Positions 59,345 through 64,000 of a stretch of 64,000 nt of DNA are shown in pieces. This DNA is from Rhodanobacter_A agri (GTDB lineage: Bacteria > Pseudomonadota > Gammaproteobacteria > Xanthomonadales > Rhodanobacteraceae): positions 248,001 through 312,000 of the forward strand of contig NZ_JADIKL010000002.1 in assembly GCF_044904705.1 (NCBI RefSeq). The letters run 5' to 3'. Below the pieces are notes generated by a model. It searched no databases. It was not told where the DNA came from and saw only the letters and a program-made list of their open reading frames with translations. Position numbers and translations under genes: made by a program. Position 1 is the first letter of the stretch. Every line of letters starts with the position of its first letter.

Positions 59345-60235
59345 ATGAAGCATCTGGCCAGCAAAACTGCAGCCAGGATCGGCATGGCGGGCGCAATCGC
59401 GTCCGCCATGCTTTTCGTGCTGCCGGTGTTCGCGCAGGACTCGCGCCTGAGTCTCGCGGACCGCGTCTCCCTGCTTGAGCAGCGGGCGCAGAACAAGGAC
59501 CAGAGCAGCGTGCAGATGGTCAACCAGCTGCAGCAGATGCAATCGCAACTGCAGCAGATGCAAGGCCAGATCGAGGAATTGCAGCACCAGCTGCAGCAGC
59601 TCCAGGACAAGAGCAAGGATCAGTACATCGACCTCGACTCCCGCATGGGACGACTCGAGGGCGCCAGCAAGACGGGCGCGGCGCCGGCCTCCGGCGGCAG
59701 CGCACCGGCCACGGCAGCCGCCGCCACGGGCGCGGCCGCCGCAGGCACCGCCGCGGCAGGCAATGCGCCGGGCAACACGGCTCCGCCGGCAGCGGACACC
59801 AAGGCGCCGCCGGCCAAGGGCGGCAAGCCGCTTTCCGCCGCCGACAACGCCGCGGCGCAGGCTGCCTACGACGCGGCCTTCAAGACCTTGCGCGGTGGCG
59901 ACTATGTCGGCGCCTCGCGCCAGTTCCGCACCTTCATCGAGAAGTACCCGGACCATTCGCTCACCCCGAACGCCTTCTATTGGCTGGGCGAGTCGTACTA
60001 CGTCACCACCAACTACCCGGTGGCGCTGCAGGCCTTCCAGCATCTGCTGAGCCAGTTCCCGCAGAGCGAGAAGGCGCCCGACGCGCTGCTCAAGGTCGGC
60101 TACTGCCAGCTCGAACTGAAGCAGGCGCCGGCCGCCAAGGCCACGCTCGAGTCCGTGGTCAGCAAATACCCCAGTTCCAAGGCTGCCAGCCTGGCGAAGG
60201 AGCGGCTGCGCCGCATCCAGACCACGGCCGGTTGA
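59345..60235 (+). CDS. cpoB: Cell-division coordinator CpoB (YbgF)
   Basis: The 296-residue periplasmic protein has a signal peptide (to about residue 31). A glutamine/leucine-rich trimerising coiled coil follows (about 45-100, with LQQMQSQLQQMQGQIEELQH), then an unusually long Ala/Pro/Gly linker (about 110-165) and a TPR domain (AYDAAFKTLRGGDYVGASRQ onward). CpoB links outer-membrane constriction by Tol-Pal to septal peptidoglycan synthesis. Position directly after pal is universal for this operon. Confidence 0.94.
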   Translation: MKHLASKTAARIGMAGAIASAMLFVLPVFAQDSRLSLADRVSLLEQRAQNKDQSSVQMVNQLQQMQSQLQQMQGQIEELQHQLQQLQDKSKDQYIDLDSRMGRLEGASKTGAAPASGGSAPATAAAATGAAAAGTAAAGNAPGNTAPPAADTKAPPAKGGKPLSAADNAAAQAAYDAAFKTLRGGDYVGASRQFRTFIEKYPDHSLTPNAFYWLGESYYVTTNYPVALQAFQHLLSQFPQSEKAPDALLKVGYCQLELKQAPAAKATLESVVSKYPSSKAASLAKERLRRIQTTAG

Positions 60236-60245
60236 GGGTCGTGCG

Positions 60246-60935
60246 GTGAGCGAAGCCAGCACCAGCGCGGTTGACGCCGCGTCCCCGGTCGCCGCCGAGC
60301 GGCTGCGCATCACCGAGATCTTCCATTCGATCCAGGGCGAAGCCGACGCGATCGGCTGGCGCACCGTGTTCGTGCGCCTCACCGGCTGCCCGCTGCGCTG
60401 CGTCTGGTGCGATACCGAGTACTCGTTCCACGGCGGCCAGTGGCACGCCATCGACGCCATCCTGGCCGAGGTCGCCAGCCACGGCGCCCGGCATGTCTGC
60501 GTCACCGGCGGCGAACCGCTGGCGCAGAAGCGCTGCCTGGTCCTGCTGCAGCGTCTGTGCGACGCCGGCTACGAGGTCTCGCTGGAAACCTCCGGCGCGC
60601 TCGACGTGGCCGCGGTCGACCCGCGCGTGCGCAAGGTGATGGATCTGAAGGCGCCGGACTCCGGCGAAAGTGCGCGCAACCTGTGGTCCAACCTGGATCA
60701 TCTGCTGCCGCACGACCAGGTGAAGATCGTGATCGCGAGCCGCGCCGACTACGAGTGGGCACGCGGCGTGGTGGCTGAGCACGCGCTGGAGCAGCGTTGC
60801 ATGGTGCTGTTCTCGCCGGTCTGGGGCAAGGTCGAACCGCGCGAACTGGCCGAATGGATCATCGCCGACAAGCTCCCGGTACGCTTCCAACTGCAGCTGC
60901 ACAAGCTGCTGTGGAACGACGCGCGAGGAAAATAG
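60246..60935 (+). CDS. queE: 7-carboxy-7-deazaguanine synthase QueE
   Basis: The 229-residue radical SAM enzyme has the motif TGCPLRCVWCDTEYSFHGG, whose three cysteines bind the 4Fe-4S cluster, and the SAM-binding VTGGEPL. It makes CDG in queuosine (7-deazaguanine) synthesis. The start is GTG 60246, 10 bp after cpoB, so it may be the last gene of the tol-pal transcript. queC follows. Confidence 0.95.
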   Translation: MSEASTSAVDAASPVAAERLRITEIFHSIQGEADAIGWRTVFVRLTGCPLRCVWCDTEYSFHGGQWHAIDAILAEVASHGARHVCVTGGEPLAQKRCLVLLQRLCDAGYEVSLETSGALDVAAVDPRVRKVMDLKAPDSGESARNLWSNLDHLLPHDQVKIVIASRADYEWARGVVAEHALEQRCMVLFSPVWGKVEPRELAEWIIADKLPVRFQLQLHKLLWNDARGK

Positions 60936-61060
60936 AGCGGGGGTGGCTGAAACGCGTCGCGCACTCTCGCTGCACCCGCTCCTGTTTCAATCGCTGTGGC
61001 CTGTGTCGCCGCATGCGCTTTCCCGGCCGGTGACCGGCCGTACTTCAGTGGATGAACGCC

Positions 61061-61756
61061 ATGTCTGAAACATCTCCCCGCAAGGCCGTCGTGCTCGTCT
61101 CCGGCGGCATGGATTCGGCCGTCACCATCGCCATCGCGCGCGAACAGGGCTACCAGGTGCATGCGCTGAGCGTGGCCTATGGCCAACGCCACAGCTCCGA
61201 GCTGGAAGCCTCCGAACGCGTATCGAAGATGCTCGGCGCGGTCGAGCACAAGACCGTGCAGGTCGACCTGCGCAGCATCGGAGGCTCGGCGCTCACCGCA
61301 GACATAGCCGTGCCGCTGGACGACGACGCGCACGACGGCGACGGCCACATCCCGGTGACCTACGTGCCGGCGCGAAACACCATCATGTTGTCGATCGCGC
61401 TGGGCTGGGCCGAGGTGCTGGGTTCCACCGATATCTGGTGCGGCGTCAACGCGGTGGACTATTCGGGCTATCCCGATTGCCGGCCCGCCTTCATCGAGGC
61501 CTACGAGCAGCTCGCCAACGTGGCCACCAAGGCGGGTGTGGAGGGTGCGGGCATCCGCATCCACGCGCCGCTGATGGCGATGAGCAAGGCCGACATCGCG
61601 CGCGAAGGCGCGCGGCTGGGCGTGGATTTTTCCGCCACGGTGAGCTGCTACCAGGCCGACGCCCAAGGCCGCGCCTGCGGCCACTGCGACGCCTGCCGCC
61701 TGCGTGCGCAGGGCTTCCGCGAGGCGGGCCTGCCTGATCCCACGCATTACGTCTGA
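61061..61756 (+). CDS. queC: 7-cyano-7-deazaguanine synthase QueC
   Basis: The 231-residue protein has the P-loop VVLVSGGMDSAVTIAIA and a C-terminal zinc-binding set (SCYQADAQGRACGHCDAC). It converts CDG to preQ0 with ATP and ammonia. ATG 61061 has GTGGA at suitable distance; ATG 61052 in the same frame is possible. The 125 bp before it contain a GGCCGG-TGA-CCGGCC hairpin (61025-61039) but nothing resembling a preQ1 riboswitch. Confidence 0.95.
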   Translation: MSETSPRKAVVLVSGGMDSAVTIAIAREQGYQVHALSVAYGQRHSSELEASERVSKMLGAVEHKTVQVDLRSIGGSALTADIAVPLDDDAHDGDGHIPVTYVPARNTIMLSIALGWAEVLGSTDIWCGVNAVDYSGYPDCRPAFIEAYEQLANVATKAGVEGAGIRIHAPLMAMSKADIAREGARLGVDFSATVSCYQADAQGRACGHCDACRLRAQGFREAGLPDPTHYV

Positions 61757-61768
61757 GCCGACTTTTGC

Positions 61769-61797
61769 TTGTGCGTATGCGGCGCAATCCCTAAAAT
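61769..61797 (+). promoter_or_regulatory. Promoter of tRNA-Lys
   Basis: TTGTGC (61769-61774), 17 bp and TAAAAT (61792-61797), placed 20 bp before the mature tRNA, as expected for a short 5' leader. Confidence 0.72.
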
Positions 61798-61817
61798 CGC
61801 CAGTCCACTTGCATGAC

Positions 61818-61893
61818 GGGTCGTTAGCTCAGTTGGTAGAGCACTGGACTTTTAATCCATTGGTCCCGGGTTCGAGTCCCGGACGACCCACCA
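61818..61893 (+). tRNA. tRNA-Lys (anticodon UUU)
   Basis: The 76-nt cloverleaf has acceptor stem GGGTCGT/ACGACCC, D-loop AGCTCAGTTGGTAGAGC, anticodon loop CTTTTAA with anticodon TTT, T-arm GGGTTCGAGTCCC and an encoded 3' CCA. All stems pair. It is flanked by its own promoter and a T-rich terminator. Confidence 0.98.
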
Positions 61894-61901
61894 ATCCAGA
61901 G

Positions 61902-61924
61902 CGCCCGCCGGGCGTTCTTTTTTT
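61902..61924 (+). terminator. Terminator of tRNA-Lys
   Basis: CGCCC-GCC-GGGCG is followed by TTCTTTTTTT, beginning 9 nt after the tRNA CCA end. Confidence 0.85.
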
Positions 61925-61990
61925 GTCTGGAACGGGCGGCCGCGGGTAGCCGCCCGTTCCATTCCCGCGAGCGGCAACAGCCGCGAAATC

Positions 61991-62989
61991 TCAGTGCGAA
62001 CCGACCACCAGCGCGGTGAAATCCTTCACCGGGGCATGACGCGGCGCGGGTGCAGCGGTCACCAGCCATACGCGGTGGGTGGACTCGTCCAGCGCCATGG
62101 TGCGGGCGCCGGCCTGGGTGGGCACGTTCGTCACTACGCTGTAGTGGTTGGCGTCGTCCTCGTGCACGATGGTCAGCGTGCCGTCGTGGTTCGAGCTGTA
62201 GGCCAGTCGGGTGCTGGGATCGAAGCCGGCGGCGTCCGGGCCGTCGCCGATGGCCACGGTGGCGACCTGGTGGCCGTCGTCGGCGTCGGTGACCACCATG
62301 AGCTTGTTGTCGCAGACCGAAAACAGGCGGCGGGACTGCGCGTCGAGGGCCAGGCCGCTCGGCGAATCGCAGGGCGCGAGCTTCCACACGGCATCGGCTT
62401 TGTTCGCCTTCGTATCGATGCGCACCAGTTCGCTCTTGTCCTCGATGTTGGCGTACACGTGGCCGCGGCCGTCGCTGACCGCGAATTCGGGCTTGCCGGG
62501 CAGGGCGATCTCGGCGATCGCCTTGTCGCTGGCCGGATCGATCACGCTGGCGTCGCCGCTGTGGCCGTTCATGGTCAGCACGTGGCCGCTGGCCGGGTCG
62601 AACACGATGGCGTCAGGCCCCTGGCCGCCGACCGGGATCGTGCGCAAGTCCTTCAGCGTATCCAGGTCGATCACGTGGACGCCGTTGGCGGTGCCGTCGC
62701 TGACGTAGCCGTGGCGCAGCTTCTGCACCAGCGCGATGCCGTGGACGTGCTGCATGCCGGGAATCTCGCCGGCCAGCTTGCCGTTGCGGGTGTCCACCGC
62801 CATCACGCGGTCGTTGCGGGCGATCAGCAGGTGATGCGCGGCCGGGTCGATGGTGAGGTAGTCCCAGCCGCCGCTGCCGCCCAGCGGATAGTGTTCCAGT
62901 ACGGCGTAGTGCGGCATGGCAGTGGGTGCGGTCGCGGCAGCGGCGCTGCCGACGGCGGCGAGTGACAGCAGCAGGGCGAAGGACTTCAT
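61991..62989 (-). CDS. Exported YVTN-type beta-propeller protein
   Basis: The 332-residue protein has a signal peptide (MKSFALLLSLAAVGSAAAAT) and seven or so repeats of the YncE/YVTN propeller type, such as VHVIDLDTLKDLRTIPVGGQ and VIDPASDKAIAEIALPGKPE. It is periplasmic or secreted. Such proteins bind DNA, lectin-like ligands or partners; no activity can be assigned. ATG 62989 gives the signal peptide directly; an earlier in-frame start does not. It faces the tRNA and stands alone. Confidence 0.85.
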   Translation of the reverse strand: MKSFALLLSLAAVGSAAAATAPTAMPHYAVLEHYPLGGSGGWDYLTIDPAAHHLLIARNDRVMAVDTRNGKLAGEIPGMQHVHGIALVQKLRHGYVSDGTANGVHVIDLDTLKDLRTIPVGGQGPDAIVFDPASGHVLTMNGHSGDASVIDPASDKAIAEIALPGKPEFAVSDGRGHVYANIEDKSELVRIDTKANKADAVWKLAPCDSPSGLALDAQSRRLFSVCDNKLMVVTDADDGHQVATVAIGDGPDAAGFDPSTRLAYSSNHDGTLTIVHEDDANHYSVVTNVPTQAGARTMALDESTHRVWLVTAAPAPRHAPVKDFTALVVGSH

Positions 62990-63143
62990 GGCTTGCTCCG
63001 GCGGGTGGGTAAGCGTGATTCGCGCAAGCATGCGCGCCGGATGATTAGCAAACGCTGTGGCCGCTCAGCAGGTCAAGCCGCGCGCTGCCGCATGGCGGCC
63101 ATGCGAGGGCAACCCGGGCTACGCGGAGACATTGAACAGGCTC

Positions 63144-63863
63144 TTAGTCCTGCGTGGGCGGCGGAAGGTGCCGCCAGCGCCGGGTGAGGCGCTCGATCAG
63201 CAGCGGCAGCAGCGCGAGCAGGGCGAGGGCGCCCATCGGCAGCAGCACCGAGGCGTGCAGCAGCAGCCCTGCGTCGAGCGCACCGTCATGGCCCAGCGCC
63301 TCGCCCAGTCCCGCGCCGATCGAGCATTCGAACACCAGCGACACGGTACCGCCCAGCCAGCTGGCGCCGAGGAACAACCACATCGGGCAGCGCAGCCAGG
63401 CCAGCCCCACGGTGACGGCGCCAAACGGCATCACAGGCACGAAGCGCAGGAACAAGGTGTAGCTCACCGGATGGCGTTCGAAGCCATGGTGCAGCCGGGC
63501 CGCGAACGGCGGTGGCGGGCGCGTGCCGGCGCCGAAGGCGTAGCGGCTGGCCAGGTAGAGGATCAGCGAACCCAGGGTCAGCCCGGCCGAGGAGCACAGG
63601 GTGCCGTCGACCACGCCGAAGGCGAAGCCGCCGGCCAGGATGATCACGATGGTGCCCGGGATGCCGGTGGACATCGCCAGCGTGAGCAGGCCGATGAAGG
63701 CCAGCCGGCTCAGCCAGGGGTGTTCGGCGATGTGCGCGTGCAGCTCGTGCTGGTGGGCGACCAGGTGTTGCGGGCTGAACCGGTCCAATGCGCCCGACGC
63801 ATACAGCACGATCCCCGCGAGCAGCAGCAGGAGCAGCGGTAGCGCGGCACGCAGGCGTTTCAA
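63144..63863 (-). CDS. VTT-domain (TVP38/TMEM64, DedA-like) membrane protein
   Basis: The 239-residue protein has about six hydrophobic helices and the VTT motif region GIPGTIVIILAGGFAFGVVDG followed by FLRFVPVMPFGAVTVGLAWL. VTT and DedA proteins are implicated in lipid scrambling and membrane homeostasis. The only start that keeps helix 1 is a TTG at 63863. It overlaps the TGA of the upstream partial gene as TTGA, which implies coupled translation. The gap between this gene and the propeller gene shows only a short GCATGGC-G-GCCATGC hairpin (63090-63104). Confidence 0.85.
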   Translation of the reverse strand: MKRLRAALPLLLLLLAGIVLYASGALDRFSPQHLVAHQHELHAHIAEHPWLSRLAFIGLLTLAMSTGIPGTIVIILAGGFAFGVVDGTLCSSAGLTLGSLILYLASRYAFGAGTRPPPPFAARLHHGFERHPVSYTLFLRFVPVMPFGAVTVGLAWLRCPMWLFLGASWLGGTVSLVFECSIGAGLGEALGHDGALDAGLLLHASVLLPMGALALLALLPLLIERLTRRWRHLPPPTQD

Positions 63864-64000
63864 TACGATGCGCCGCGGGCGCCGTAGTCGGCGAGGACGC
63901 TGCGCGCCTGGTCGCGCAGGATGTCGCGGCGCACGGCGATGCCGCGGCGCGCGAGCTCGCCGATCCAGTCGGCGGGCAGCGGGCCTTCGTCGAATTCGGT
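63860..64000 (-). CDS. 3' fragment of an unrecognised gene
   Basis: The last 46 codons of a minus-strand gene enter from the right edge. They read TEFDEGPLPADWIGELARRG, continue with a basic helix and end GARGASY before TGA (63862-63860). The stop overlaps the TTG start of the VTT gene. Amino-acid use is normal for the genome. I do not recognise the family from this tail. Confidence 0.7.
   Translation of the reverse strand, partial: TEFDEGPLPADWIGELARRGIAVRRDILRDQARSVLADYGARGASY

Noticed and set aside
60936..61060. Possible preQ1 riboswitch before queC
   Set aside because: The 125 bp contain only a short GC-rich hairpin; the conserved preQ1 aptamer elements are not seen, and queE/queC are biosynthetic genes inside a conserved cluster.
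1..64000. CRISPR arrays, prophage, insertion sequences, integrases or rRNA
   Set aside because: No regularly spaced repeats, transposase or integrase motifs, or rRNA segments were recognised in any part of the window.

Overview
The window is high-GC DNA from a gammaproteobacterium. It is most likely a Xanthomonadales member of the Rhodanobacteraceae type (Dyella, Rhodanobacter or Frateuria-like). I infer this from TonB-dependent sugar loci, the pilS/sucCD neighbourhood, a DUF3011 protein, and the housekeeping order aspS, yebC, ruvC, ruvA, ruvB, ybgC, tolQRAB, pal, cpoB, queE, queC, tRNA-Lys. No database search was possible. Family names come from motifs, lengths and context read from the sequence.

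Region 1 (1-7469) is a mannoside-utilisation module. It has the tail of a TonB-dependent receptor, a minus-strand operon (LacI regulator, FucP-type MFS permease, PfkB sugar kinase, AGE-family isomerase) and a divergent exported GH92 alpha-mannosidase. A repeated TTGGA-N4-TCCAA type site lies in front of both the regulator and the mannosidase. The implied route is mannose release outside the cytoplasm, uptake, isomerisation to fructose and phosphorylation.

Region 2 (7565-11411) is a signalling trio: a membrane histidine kinase with a five-codon coupled leader ORF, a single-domain response regulator, and a receiver-kinase-receiver hybrid. None has a DNA-binding or enzymatic output domain.

Region 3 (11550-30001) is pilR and pilS with about 15.4 kb between them. 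The insert is an alpha-glucobiose or trehalose type locus: secreted esterase, GH37 trehalase, TPR/2-oxoglutarate oxygenase, exported GH65 hydrolase, MFS permease, TonB receptor, a GH65 phosphorylase fused to beta-phosphoglucomutase, and a divergent LacI regulator. A 36-bp palindrome in the divergent region covers the -35 box of the phosphorylase promoter.

Region 4 (30359-46126) holds sucCD, a lysG/lysE type regulator-exporter pair, nadE, bamD, rluD, pgeF, clpB with a heat-shock type promoter, an AraC regulator overlapping an EamA exporter, and a second TonB receptor. That receptor has a good sigma-70 promoter preceded by tandem met-box-like octamers.

Region 5 (46127-64000) is mainly housekeeping. 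It includes an fmdB-like gene and a DUF3011 gene before aspS, the Holliday-junction genes with a kup potassium transporter between ruvA and ruvB, the Tol-Pal envelope operon, queE/queC, tRNA-Lys(UUU), a periplasmic beta-propeller protein and a VTT-domain membrane protein. I saw no CRISPR array, prophage, insertion sequence or rRNA.
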